Assembly: GCA_964457415.1 (NCBI GenBank)
Contig: CAYWFB010000045.1
Coordinates: forward strand, 1-13,562
Origin: Fimenecus sp964457415
Lineage (GTDB): Bacteria; Bacillota; Clostridia; Oscillospirales; Acutalibacteraceae
DNA: 13,562 bases
Direction: 5' to 3'
The notes beneath the pieces are model-generated. The model worked only from the letters and a program-made list of their open reading frames with translations, was not told the DNA's origin and made no database searches. The number at the start of each line of letters is the position of its first letter. Within the stretch, counting starts at the first letter, position 1. The translations under genes and the position numbers were made by a program. Shown here one piece after another: positions 6,063-13,562 of this stretch.

Positions 6063-6617
6063 ATGGAATTTGACGCATTTGACGCAGGAATTGAATTGGG
6101 CGGTCTTCGCAATCGTGATGATATAAGACTTCTCATCTGCTATTTGCTTAAAAGTGTTGACGCACCAATGACAAGACAGATGCTCAACGAGGCAATGCAG
6201 GAGGACGGACTTGCCAATTATTTTGAGGTGGGTCAGGCTATTGAAGAGCTTCTCAAAACGGGAAATATTACTGCAGATATACTCGATGAAGACGAAGTGA
6301 TTTCTGTCACCGCAAAAGGTAGAGAGGCTGCAGAGCTTTTGCAGACAAGTTTGCCCCGTACAGTTCGTGAAAAGGCGGTAAATTCTGCAATAAGACTTAC
6401 AACCCGCGCAAAAATTGAGCGTGAAAATAAAATTGAGGTTAAAAAAGAGGAAAACGGCGGATACACAATTACATTCACTCTCTTTGACCGCGAGACAGAG
6501 CTTATGAAACTTTCTGTTTATGTGAATGATAGCTTACAGCTTGAACAGGTTAAACAGAATTTCATAAATGACCCCGTTAAGGTTTATTCGACAATTATCA
6601 CATCGTTATCCGTATAA
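6063..6617 (+). CDS. DUF4364-like protein, probable winged-helix regulator
   Basis: The product is 184 residues. The N-terminal ~95 residues look like a winged-helix fold: RNRDDIRLLICYLLKSVDAP (helix 1), MTRQMLNEAMQEDG, NYFEVGQAIEELLKTGNI (recognition-helix region), then a beta-hairpin wing ending VTAKGREAAELL. The C-terminal half (GGYTITFTLFDRETELMKLSVYV and on) is a beta-rich domain ending in a helix. I match this arrangement from memory to DUF4364, found in Clostridia and annotated as uncharacterised; no target is known to me. It has no membrane segment. The ribosome binding site AGGAG lies inside the end of the HAD gene, and valS begins 15 bases after its stop, so these three genes form one transcription unit. 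A regulatory role is inference from the fold. Confidence 0.8.
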   Translation: MEFDAFDAGIELGGLRNRDDIRLLICYLLKSVDAPMTRQMLNEAMQEDGLANYFEVGQAIEELLKTGNITADILDEDEVISVTAKGREAAELLQTSLPRTVREKAVNSAIRLTTRAKIERENKIEVKKEENGGYTITFTLFDRETELMKLSVYVNDSLQLEQVKQNFINDPVKVYSTIITSLSV

Positions 6618-6632
6618 TTAAGGAGAATATAT

Positions 6633-9335
6633 ATGTCCAAAGAACTTGAAAAACAGTATAACCCGAAAAATGTTGAAGACAGGATTTATAAAACCTGGCT
6701 CGACAACAAATATTTCCACGCAAAGCGTGAAGAAGGCAAAAAGACTTACACTATTGTAATTCCGCCACCAAACATCACAGGTCAGCTGCATATGGGACAT
6801 GCCCTTGATAACACATTACAGGATATTCTTATCCGTTATCACAGAATGGCAGGGTATGACACACTCTGGCTTCCCGGTACAGACCACGCGTCTATCGCTA
6901 CTGAAGCTAAAATCGTTGAGGCTATGCGTGCAGAAGGCATCACTAAAGAGGATTTAGGTCGTGACGAATTCCTTGTTCGTGCTTGGGACTGGAAAAAGCA
7001 GTACGGTGGCAGAATTATTGAACAGCTTAAGAAAATGGGTTCATCTTGCGACTGGGACAGAGAAAGATTTACTCTTGACGAGGGTTGCAGTAAAGCAGTT
7101 AACGAGGTTTTCTGTCGTCTTTATGAAAAGGACTTGATTTATAGAGGCAACCGTATGGTTAACTGGTGTCCTTGTTGTAACACTTCAATTTCTGATGCAG
7201 AGGTTGAGTATGAGGAGCAGGACGGTAGCTTCTGGCATCTTCTTTACACAGTTAAGGAAACAGGCGAAAAGCTTGAGCTTGCTACAACTCGTCCTGAAAC
7301 AATGCTTGGTGATACAGCTGTTGCGATTAATGCTGCAGACGAAAGATATAAGCATCTTCACGGCTGTCACGTAATTCTTCCTTTACTTAATAAGGAAATT
7401 CCAATCGTATGTGACGAACATGCTGATATGACCAAGGGTACAGGTGTTGTTAAAATCACTCCTGCTCACGACCCTAACGACTTTGAAGTTGGTCAGAGAA
7501 ATAATCTTCCAATCGTTCGTACTTTCACTTATGACGGTCATCTCACAGGTGCTGAAGATAAGAAAATTGCCGATGAACTTATTGCAAGTGGTCGTGCAAC
7601 CGAAAACGAGCCTGAAGTTCTTGACTGTGGCAAGTATGCAGGAATGACAACAAAAGAAGCAAGAAAAGCAATCCTTGAGGACCTTAAAGCAGGTGGATAT
7701 CTCAAGGAAGTTGAACCTCGTAAACACGAAGTTGGCACTTGCTATCGTTGCCATAATACAATCGAACCAATGGTTTCAAAACAGTGGTTTGTTCGTATGG
7801 TACCTCTTGCAAAACCTGCCATTGAAGCAGTAGAAAAAGGCGAAACAAAGTTTATTCCTGAAAGATTCACAAAGAACTATCTCAACTGGATGAACGGTAC
7901 TCGTGACTGGTGTATTTCTCGTCAGTTATGGTGGGGACATAGAATTCCTGCATGGTACTGTGATGACTGCGGTGAAACAATCGTTTCAAAGACAGAAGTA
8001 AATGTTTGTCCAAAATGCGGCAGCACACACCTTAAACAGGATGAAGATACTCTCGATACTTGGTTCTCATCAGCACTCTGGCCATTCTCAACACTTGGTT
8101 GGCCTGAACAGACAGAAGATTTGAAACACTACTACCCAACAAATACACTTGTAACAGGTTACGATATTATCGGTTTCTGGGTATCTCGTATGATTTTCTC
8201 AGCACTTGAATACACAGGACAAGTTCCATTCGATACTGTTCTCATTCACGGTCTTGTTCGTGATGCTCAGGGTAGAAAGATGTCAAAATCTCTCGGTAAC
8301 GGTATTGACCCACTTGAAATTATCGACCGGTACGGTGCTGATGCATTGAGATTTACTCTTGCAACAGGTAATAGCCCCGGAAACGATATGCGTTTCTCTG
8401 ACGAAAAGGTTGAGGCAAGCCGTAACTTTGCGAATAAGATTTGGAATGCTGCTCGTTTCATCCTTATGAATCTTGAGGAAAACGAATATGCACCTTATAT
8501 TCCAAAGAACCTCGCTATCGAAGACAAATGGATTTTAAGTAAGTACAATGACCTTGTTAAAGATGTTACAGACTCACTTGAAAAGTTCGAATTAGGTCTT
8601 GCAGTACAGAAGCTCTATGACTTTATCTGGGATGTATTCTGCGACTGGTATATCGAAATTGCAAAAATCCGTCTAAACGGTGAATGTGCAACTGCAAAGG
8701 CTACTGTTAAAGCAGTTCTCGTTTATGTAATGTCAAATACACTCAAACTCTTACATCCGTTTATGCCATTTATCACAGAAGAAATCTGGCAGACATTACC
8801 TCACGACGGCGAGTCAATTATGATTTCAGATTGGCCTGTTTATAGCGACGAGCTTTCATTCAAGGCTGACGAAAATGAAATGGAAAAGGTTATGACAGCA
8901 ATCAAGGCTGTTCGTAACCGTCGTGCAGAAATGAATGTTCCACCATCAAAGAAAGCAAAGATTTTCATTGAAACTGTTTACGAAAACACGTTCTCAGAGG
9001 GTGCAAACTTCTTTGTAAGACTTGCTTCAGCAAGCGAAGTTGAAATCGTTAAGGGTTATGAGAATGACGAAGCTGTTGCGATTATCACAGAAGACGCAAG
9101 ACTCTTTATCCCAATGGATGAGCTTGTTGATTTCAAGGCAGAATTAGAACGTCTTGAAAAAGAAAAAGCAGGTGTGCTTAAAGAAATTGCATTTGTTTCA
9201 GGCAAGCTCAACAATGCAAACTTCGTTGCAAAAGCACCTGAAGCACTCGTTAACGAGCAACGCGAAAAGCTCGCAAAATATAATGAAAAACTTGCTATGC
9301 TTGAAGAAAGTATTGCAAAAATTCAAAATAAGTAA
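6633..9335 (+). CDS. valS: Valyl-tRNA synthetase
   Basis: The product is 900 residues, a normal bacterial ValRS (EC 6.1.1.9), which charges tRNA-Val in the cytosol. The class I HIGH signature is HMGH at 53-56, within PPPNITGQLHMGHALDNT. The editing (CP1) domain shows ATTRPETMLGDTAVAINA and KGTGVVKITPAHDPNDF, which hydrolyse mischarged Thr-tRNA. Cys pairs are present at CPCC, CYRC and CDDC...CPKC, consistent with zinc knuckles. DTWFSSALWPFSTLGWP precedes the KMSKS loop at 549-553. An anticodon-binding helical domain follows, and the last ~65 residues form the ValRS-specific coiled-coil arm (ELERLEKEKAG...). AAGGAG lies seven bases before the ATG. Only 15 bases separate it from the preceding gene, so there is no room for a T-box leader directly upstream. 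Confidence 0.98.
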   Translation: MSKELEKQYNPKNVEDRIYKTWLDNKYFHAKREEGKKTYTIVIPPPNITGQLHMGHALDNTLQDILIRYHRMAGYDTLWLPGTDHASIATEAKIVEAMRAEGITKEDLGRDEFLVRAWDWKKQYGGRIIEQLKKMGSSCDWDRERFTLDEGCSKAVNEVFCRLYEKDLIYRGNRMVNWCPCCNTSISDAEVEYEEQDGSFWHLLYTVKETGEKLELATTRPETMLGDTAVAINAADERYKHLHGCHVILPLLNKEIPIVCDEHADMTKGTGVVKITPAHDPNDFEVGQRNNLPIVRTFTYDGHLTGAEDKKIADELIASGRATENEPEVLDCGKYAGMTTKEARKAILEDLKAGGYLKEVEPRKHEVGTCYRCHNTIEPMVSKQWFVRMVPLAKPAIEAVEKGETKFIPERFTKNYLNWMNGTRDWCISRQLWWGHRIPAWYCDDCGETIVSKTEVNVCPKCGSTHLKQDEDTLDTWFSSALWPFSTLGWPEQTEDLKHYYPTNTLVTGYDIIGFWVSRMIFSALEYTGQVPFDTVLIHGLVRDAQGRKMSKSLGNGIDPLEIIDRYGADALRFTLATGNSPGNDMRFSDEKVEASRNFANKIWNAARFILMNLEENEYAPYIPKNLAIEDKWILSKYNDLVKDVTDSLEKFELGLAVQKLYDFIWDVFCDWYIEIAKIRLNGECATAKATVKAVLVYVMSNTLKLLHPFMPFITEEIWQTLPHDGESIMISDWPVYSDELSFKADENEMEKVMTAIKAVRNRRAEMNVPPSKKAKIFIETVYENTFSEGANFFVRLASASEVEIVKGYENDEAVAIITEDARLFIPMDELVDFKAELERLEKEKAGVLKEIAFVSGKLNNANFVAKAPEALVNEQREKLAKYNEKLAMLEESIAKIQNK

Positions 9336-9346
9336 AAGCAAAACAG

Positions 9347-9364
9347 CTCCCTCGTCAGAGGGAG
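9347..9364. other. Short GC-rich hairpin after valS
   Basis: CTCCCTC (9347-9353) and GAGGGAG (9358-9364) form a perfect 7-bp stem with a GTCA tetraloop. There is no adjacent T-run on the plus strand. It lies 12 nt after the valS stop and may protect the 3' end of the message or act with the terminator that follows. Confidence 0.55.
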
Positions 9365-9375
9365 GCAAAAAAATA

Positions 9376-9409
9376 CCCCCGAACGTCTTTACGATGCTCG
9401 GGGCTTTTT
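9376..9409. terminator. Bidirectional intrinsic terminator between valS and the alcohol dehydrogenase gene
   Basis: CCCCGA (9377-9382) pairs with TCGGGG (9398-9403), and the stem continues inward as C9384-G9396, G-T, T-A and C-G after one mismatch. It is followed by CTTTTTAT on the plus strand and, on the minus strand, by a T-rich run complementary to the A-run at 9367-9373. It lies between the converging ends of valS (9335) and the dehydrogenase gene (9418). Confidence 0.9.
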
Positions 9410-9417
9410 ATACTAAA

Positions 9418-10626
9418 TTATTCTGTAATCATAAGTGACTTAACAATTGCTGTCATTTCTTCTTCGCCGTAGATTACTGGTACTGGGTAAAGTGGGTTGC
9501 CCTCTTTAAGAGCACGCTCAACGATAATCGGAATATCCTTTTCCTGAATTTGTGCGAAGCCCTTGGGGATGCCCATTCTCTCGTTCATAGCATAGATTTC
9601 AGCGATAAATGCCTTTGCCTTTGCTTCTTCACTGTCGCCTGCGATACCAACGATATCAGCAAGCTTTGCAAGTGAGCCATAAACTGCACTTCCGTAAGAT
9701 TCAAGCATTACAGGAAGAATTACTGCGTTTGCAAGACCGTGGGGGATACCATACTGACCGCCAAGGTTGTGGGCAACTGCGTGAACATAACCAACATAAG
9801 CACGTGTAAATGCCATACCTGCATAGTAAGATGCGAGGAGCATATTGTTTCTTGCTTCAATGTTTTTGCCGTCTGTGTATGCTGTTTCAAGGTTTTCAAA
9901 AATCATCTTTGTAGCCTTTTCAGCATAGTTTGTTGTTGACTTAACGTTAGATTTGCCAATGTATGCCTCAACCGCGTGAGTAAGAGCGTCCATACCTGTT
10001 GTTGATGTGATGTGGGGAGGAAGTCCTACTGTGAGCTCGGGGTCAAATACTGCATAACGGGGACGAAGGAATGGGTCGTTACAAGCATTCTTTTCGTGTG
10101 TTTTTGAGTTAGAAACAACTGCTGCAAGTGTGCACTCTGAACCTGTACCTGCAGTTGTGGGAACTGCGAAGAATGGGGGCAGAGGACGAAGAATTTTCAT
10201 AAGTCCGCGCATCTTTTCAACGGGCTGACGGGGCTTAACAACTCTTGCCGCTGCAATCTTTGCACAGTCCATAGGTGAACCGCCGCCGAACGCGATAATG
10301 CCCTGACAGTTGTTAGCTATGTACATATCCTTTGCTTCTTCAATGTTTTCAATTGTGGGGTTGGGCTGTGTGCCGTCATAAACAACATACTCAACGCCTG
10401 CTTTGTCCATCTCTTCATAAAGGCTGTTGAGAAGACCAAGAGAAGTAAGACCCTTGTCTGTTACGATAAGAACCTTTGAGAGTCCCTTTTCTTTAATGAG
10501 GTTGGGGAGTTTTCTGATGCTTCCGGGACCTGTGAGCATAAAGGGCTCACCCCAAGGTAAAAAGCATTCCATAACCATCATAACTTTCTGGAAAACTCTG
10601 CAATAAGCCTTGTAAAATTGATTCAT
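9418..10626 (-). CDS. Iron-containing (group III) alcohol dehydrogenase
   Basis: The product is 402 residues. The NAD(P)-binding segment has GGGSPMDCAKIAA from residue 114 and PTTAGTGSECT around 156-165. The metal ligands, by comparison with the FucO/1,3-propanediol dehydrogenase family, are D213 and H217 (GMDALTHAVEAY), H282 (YVHAVAHN) and H296 (IPHGLANA); the 14-residue spacing of the last two matches the family. It reduces aldehydes to alcohols or the reverse; the exact substrate cannot be told. An N-terminal helical extension (MNQFYKAYCRVFQKVM and on) precedes the core. I chose the ATG at 10626, preceded by AAAGGGA eight bases upstream; the in-frame ATG at 10644 lies upstream of that site and has none of its own. 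Only 26 bases separate it from ribF, with no promoter seen, so it is probably transcribed from the rbfA-ribF operon. Confidence 0.93.
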   Translation of the reverse strand: MNQFYKAYCRVFQKVMMVMECFLPWGEPFMLTGPGSIRKLPNLIKEKGLSKVLIVTDKGLTSLGLLNSLYEEMDKAGVEYVVYDGTQPNPTIENIEEAKDMYIANNCQGIIAFGGGSPMDCAKIAAARVVKPRQPVEKMRGLMKILRPLPPFFAVPTTAGTGSECTLAAVVSNSKTHEKNACNDPFLRPRYAVFDPELTVGLPPHITSTTGMDALTHAVEAYIGKSNVKSTTNYAEKATKMIFENLETAYTDGKNIEARNNMLLASYYAGMAFTRAYVGYVHAVAHNLGGQYGIPHGLANAVILPVMLESYGSAVYGSLAKLADIVGIAGDSEEAKAKAFIAEIYAMNERMGIPKGFAQIQEKDIPIIVERALKEGNPLYPVPVIYGEEEMTAIVKSLMITE

Positions 10627-10652
10627 AAAACATATCCCTTTCATTAGTAGTT

Positions 10653-11537
10653 TTATTTTTGACTATCAAAAACCTTGATAGCTGATTTACTGTCTTTGTC
10701 AATCTGCGCTTTTAATTCTTCTTTGGAATTAAATTTCTTTTCGCTACGCAAAAACTTTAAAAGCTCAACCTTTATTCTGCGGTTGTAAAGATTACCGTCA
10801 AAACCTAAAATGCAGGTTTCGGAAAGCACTTTATCTCCGCCGATTGTGGGGTGGCAACCAAAATTTGTAACTGACGGGTAATTTTTGCCGTCAACTTTGG
10901 TCTGTGATGCATAAACACCGTGCTTTAGCTCCACAAAATCCTCGGGGAAATGCTGATTGATTGTGGGAAAACCAAAATATTTCTTTCCGATTTTGTTACC
11001 CTCAACCACGAGAAAATCATAAGAAAAATTTCTGCCCAGCATCTCGTTTGCTTTTTCGATTTCGCCATTTTCAAGTGCAATGCGTATTCGAGATGAGCTT
11101 ATAAGCTCGTCTTCGTAATAAATGTTTTCTGCTTGTTTATAAATTATATCATATTTTTCGCAAAGCTCTTTAAGTATTTTACTGTTGCCTGCGCCGAATT
11201 TGCCGAAATGAAAATTTTCTCCGCTTATAACCGCCCCTGCGTTAAATCGTTTTATAAGGATTTCGGTCACGAATTCCTCGGGAGAAAGCTGACGGATTTC
11301 CTCAAAGCTTACGGGAACGGGTAAAAGTCCCAAATTTTTCACAAAATTTTCTTTATCCTCTTGCGTTATGAGAAGCGGGGGAGCAATACCCTTGACCGCC
11401 TTTAAGGGATGGCAGTCGAACATAAGCATTGCGGGAACAAGCCCGCTGAGTGCGAATTTCTGTGTTTCTTTAAGCACTTGCAGATGACCTTTATGTAAGC
11501 CGTCAAAGGTACCAAGTGCCAATGCGATTTTATTCAT
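10653..11537 (-). CDS. ribF: Bifunctional riboflavin kinase / FAD synthetase
   Basis: The product is 294 residues, close to the usual ~310. It converts riboflavin to FMN and FMN to FAD. The N-terminal FMN adenylyltransferase domain shows GTFDGLHKGH at 9-18 (nucleotidyl-transferase HxGH at 15-18), GENFHFGKFGAGN from 106 and SSSRIR at 147-152. The C-terminal riboflavin kinase domain shows GNKIGKKYFGFPTIN from 180, HGVYAS, the VTNFGCHPT segment (normally NIGxRPT), and FLRSEKKFNSKEELKAQI near the end. The kinase motif has PTIN where PTAN is usual, a mild change at an ATP/Mg-binding segment that keeps Thr and Asn. Its ATG overlaps the last codons of truB by eight bases, so translation is coupled; GGAAGGTG, inside truB, is the ribosome binding site. 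Confidence 0.96.
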   Translation of the reverse strand: MNKIALALGTFDGLHKGHLQVLKETQKFALSGLVPAMLMFDCHPLKAVKGIAPPLLITQEDKENFVKNLGLLPVPVSFEEIRQLSPEEFVTEILIKRFNAGAVISGENFHFGKFGAGNSKILKELCEKYDIIYKQAENIYYEDELISSSRIRIALENGEIEKANEMLGRNFSYDFLVVEGNKIGKKYFGFPTINQHFPEDFVELKHGVYASQTKVDGKNYPSVTNFGCHPTIGGDKVLSETCILGFDGNLYNRRIKVELLKFLRSEKKFNSKEELKAQIDKDSKSAIKVFDSQK

Positions 11538-12420
11538 TTATCAGCACCTTCCTGACTTCAAGGTCGCCATTTTCTGTCTTTATTTCACCAAGCCCCAAAA
11601 GAACCTTTTCGGGTGAGTAAACACGATAAATTCCTACGGGATAATCACCGTGTAGTCTTTCATATCCAAGTGCACCACCGTTATGGAAACGATTTGCCTG
11701 AGGCTTGGTAACTGTGATTTCGGGATAGCTCAAAAGTGCCTTTTCAACCGATGTGATTACACTATCTTCCCTTTTTTCATTAACGAGTTGTTCTAATTCT
11801 TCAAGGGTAACGGCGTTTTCAATCCCAAAACCGTTTGCCTCTGTACGTCGAAGCTCTGTCATAATCGCACCACAACCGAGCACTTTGCCAATATCGTCGC
11901 ACAGTGAACGGATATATGTACCCGCCGAGCAGATAACATCCATTGAAAACTCAACGCCGTCAAAATCGTAAATTTCTAACTTTTCGATAGTGATTTGTCT
12001 TTGCTCGCGCTCGATTTCAATGCCCTTGCGCGCCAAATCATAAAGACGCTCGCCGTCTTTTTTTAGCGCCGAATACATTGGGGGAGTTTGCAAAATCTCA
12101 CCCTTAAACTGCTCGGAAGCAGATAATAACTGCTCCAAAGTAACGTTTACATCACTTGTAGATAAAACCTCACCCGTAATATCGAGGGTGTCGGTTGTAA
12201 GACCTAATTTCACCCTTGCGGTGTAGGATTTTCTGTGCTCGGGCAAAAGCTCAATAAAGCGTGTGCAATGACCGAGCATTATTACGAGCACTCCCGTAGC
12301 CATTGGGTCAAGAGTTCCCGTATGCCCTGCCTTTTTTACACCGAGAATACGCGATGCACGCTTAACTGCCATAAATGATGACATTCCGCGCGGTTTGTCA
12401 AGACAAATTATGCCCGTCAT
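11530..12420 (-). CDS. truB: tRNA pseudouridine(55) synthase TruB
   Basis: The product is 296 residues. It isomerises U55 in the T-loop of tRNAs. The opening GIICLDKPRGMSS and the catalytic motif GHTGTLDPMATGVL with Asp38 are diagnostic. The segment KSYTARVKLGLTTDTLDITGE, the PPMYSALKKDGERLYDLARKG block, and CSAGTYIRSLCDDIG with LRRTEANGF complete the catalytic domain. The final ~75 residues form a small C-terminal domain resembling the one seen in Firmicutes TruB. The start ATG shares four bases with the nrnA stop (ATGA), with GGCGGAG upstream, so the two are translationally coupled. Confidence 0.97.
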   Translation of the reverse strand: MTGIICLDKPRGMSSFMAVKRASRILGVKKAGHTGTLDPMATGVLVIMLGHCTRFIELLPEHRKSYTARVKLGLTTDTLDITGEVLSTSDVNVTLEQLLSASEQFKGEILQTPPMYSALKKDGERLYDLARKGIEIEREQRQITIEKLEIYDFDGVEFSMDVICSAGTYIRSLCDDIGKVLGCGAIMTELRRTEANGFGIENAVTLEELEQLVNEKREDSVITSVEKALLSYPEITVTKPQANRFHNGGALGYERLHGDYPVGIYRVYSPEKVLLGLGEIKTENGDLEVRKVLINE

Positions 12421-13367
12421 TTAAGCTCCGCCTCTATAATTTCAAGTAAAGTCTGTTTTGCTTCTTCAAGTGAACAGCTGAATTCACAGCCTGCCGCTCT
12501 GTTATGACCGCCGCCGCCTAATTTACCGCAGATTTTTGATGCGTCAATTGGCTCAACTGTGCGAAGTGACACCTTGTATGAACCGTCGTGACGCTCGCGG
12601 AGAGTAACACCAACCTGCACACCCTCAATTTTGCGGGGGAGTGCGGCAATGCCGTCACATTCAGAAGAGCTTGAGCCACTTTCTTCAAACATTTTGCGGG
12701 TGATTGTCATAATTGCACATTTACCGCCGAAATGTGATTCGATTGAAGAAACTGCCATCTGCTCAAGCTTTAAATATGAGAGAGTTTTTGTTTCAAACAT
12801 AAGGCGGTTAATCAGCGTATAATCTGCACCCTTTTCCATAACCTCCGCCGCAATTCTGTGAACTGTGGGGGTTGTGTTTGAAAACATAAAACAGCCTGTG
12901 TCGGTTGCAAGACCTGTGTAAATACAGTTTGCAATTTCGGGTGTAATTTCAACACCCAGCTCGCAAATAACCTCATAAATCACAACTGCCGCCGCAGCTC
13001 TGTCTTCTAAAAGAAGATTTTCGGCATATTCGCGGTTGGACATATGGTGGTCAATGCAAAGCCATACACGGTCGCCGTAAAGATTCTGGAATTCTTCGCC
13101 CAAAAGTTTATTGTCGGCAACGTCTACTGCTATTATTTTGTCATATTCAACGTCGCTGTTGTCAAGCTCTGCCCACAAATATGAAAATTTGGGGTGAATA
13201 TCGTCAATACAGCGAACCATTGATTTTTTACCCATTATGGCGAGCGCACGCTTAAGTGCAAAGGCACTGCCCAGCGTGTCGCCGTCAGGGTTGCGATGCG
13301 TAAGAATAAGATAACTACTGTATTCTTTTAAGAGTGATGCACACTCTTTTACATCAATCTTTTTCAT
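12417..13367 (-). CDS. nrnA: DHH/DHHA1 family phosphoesterase, NrnA-type oligoribonuclease / pAp phosphatase
   Basis: The product is 316 residues. The DHH domain shows THRNPDGDTLGSAFALKRAL (from 23), AVDVADNK (80-87) and IDHHMSN (DHH at 106-108), which supply metal ligands. The DHHA1 substrate-binding domain carries the GGGGHNRAAGCEF motif (284-296). NrnA enzymes degrade very short RNA oligonucleotides and dephosphorylate pAp in the cytosol; some homologues hydrolyse pGpG or c-di-AMP, and the sequence alone does not separate these. I placed the start at 13367 because GAGG lies nine bases upstream and the family begins just before the conserved helix. A longer in-frame opening to 13451 would run through the end of rbfA. 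It follows the rbfA stop by four bases and overlaps truB by four. Confidence 0.94.
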   Translation of the reverse strand: MKKIDVKECASLLKEYSSYLILTHRNPDGDTLGSAFALKRALAIMGKKSMVRCIDDIHPKFSYLWAELDNSDVEYDKIIAVDVADNKLLGEEFQNLYGDRVWLCIDHHMSNREYAENLLLEDRAAAAVVIYEVICELGVEITPEIANCIYTGLATDTGCFMFSNTTPTVHRIAAEVMEKGADYTLINRLMFETKTLSYLKLEQMAVSSIESHFGGKCAIMTITRKMFEESGSSSSECDGIAALPRKIEGVQVGVTLRERHDGSYKVSLRTVEPIDASKICGKLGGGGHNRAAGCEFSCSLEEAKQTLLEIIEAELK

Positions 13368-13371
13368 ACGA

Positions 13372-13562
13372 TTATTCCTCATCGTCAGTGATAACGGTGC
13401 TTTCAATCTTCTTAAAGATTTCCATACCATGCTCAACTGAATCGTCAGCAATAAATTTTAACTCGGGAGTTTTGCGAAGATGAAGCTTGTTGGGGCGCAG
13501 CTGGTCAATCAGATACTGGTTCTGCTTGGCCTGAGAAGCCTGCAGGCGGTAGCTCTGCAGCT
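13372..13562 (-). CDS. rbfA: Ribosome-binding factor A, C-terminal part, 5' truncated by window edge
   Basis: Sixty-two residues are visible before the TAA (13372-13374). The last part, LHLRKTPELKFIADDSVEHG, carries the RbfA C-terminal signature (LRxTPEL.F..DdS.e.G), followed by MEIFKKIESTV and an acidic end. The position directly before nrnA and truB matches the usual Firmicutes order infB-rbfA-nrnA-truB. RbfA is a cold-shock KH-fold protein that matures the 30S subunit by acting near helix 1 of 16S rRNA. The N-terminal 25 visible residues (bases about 13486-13562) are Gln-rich (LQSYRLQASQAKQNQYL...) and do not look like the usual RbfA helix with its GFIRxEL pattern. GC content also jumps there, so that part of the frame may not be native rbfA. 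Confidence 0.7.
   Translation of the reverse strand, partial: LQSYRLQASQAKQNQYLIDQLRPNKLHLRKTPELKFIADDSVEHGMEIFKKIESTVITDDEE

Noticed and set aside
7383..7754. 123-codon minus-strand open frame inside valS
   Set aside because: It is fully antisense to a conserved part of the ValRS editing domain; its composition follows from valS codon use and no gene context supports it.
13483..13545. HindIII-like and PstI/SbfI-like sites near the right edge suggesting cloning-vector sequence
   Set aside because: AAGCTT and CCTGCAGG occur, but the other sites of a standard multiple cloning site do not, and the reading frame continues through; chance or an assembly join is more likely.
1..13562. CRISPR array, tRNA/rRNA genes, insertion sequences or integrase-type mobile element
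   Set aside because: I saw no regularly spaced repeats, no tRNA- or rRNA-like stretches, and no transposase or recombinase frame anywhere in the window.

Overview
The window looks like chromosomal DNA from a low-to-mid GC, Gram-positive anaerobe of the class Clostridia, plausibly a gut Oscillospiraceae/Ruminococcaceae-type commensal. The evidence is purine-rich AGGAG-type ribosome binding sites, sigma-A promoters with extended -10 boxes, T-tailed hairpin terminators, a DUF4364-like gene beside valS, the Firmicutes order rbfA-nrnA-truB-ribF, and sugar and uronate catabolic genes. The species assignment is inference.

Layout. (1) Positions 1-776 hold the 3' end of a GH2 beta-galactosidase-type gene with a methionine-rich C-terminal extension, followed by a 103-nt palindromic element and a terminator. 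(2) Positions 1019-2741 hold three small plus-strand genes: a two-helix membrane protein with a zinc ribbon, a 79-aa soluble protein of unknown function, and a surface protein. The surface protein has a signal peptide, a cohesin-like start, Cys-rich repeats, a Thr/Ser/Glu stalk and a C-terminal membrane anchor. It is broken by a one-base frameshift. (3) Positions 2788-4194 on the minus strand hold uxaC, which shares a bidirectional terminator with the surface protein gene. (4) Positions 4389-9335 on the plus strand hold yebC, a second palindromic intergenic element, then a tight HAD phosphatase - DUF4364-like - valS cluster ending in a bidirectional terminator. (5) Positions 9418-13562 on the minus strand hold a run that reads, in transcription order, rbfA (partial), nrnA, truB, ribF and an iron-dependent alcohol dehydrogenase. 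The genes overlap or lie a few to 26 bases apart, which indicates one operon.

How it fits together. The GH2 enzyme and UxaC point to plant or host glycan use, with UxaC opening hexuronate catabolism. The central and right-hand blocks are mostly information-processing housekeeping genes: a YebC-type regulator/translation factor, ValRS, ribosome maturation by RbfA, oligonucleotide turnover by NrnA, tRNA Psi55 by TruB and FMN/FAD synthesis by RibF. The alcohol dehydrogenase is a fermentative NAD(P)H-recycling enzyme at the tail of that operon.

I did not find a convincing new multi-gene system such as defence, CRISPR or a mobile element. The points most worth checking are the frameshifted and apparently shortened cohesin-type surface protein, the two nested palindromic elements placed directly after stop codons, the Met-rich tail of the GH2 enzyme, and an abrupt composition change at the right edge inside the rbfA reading frame.
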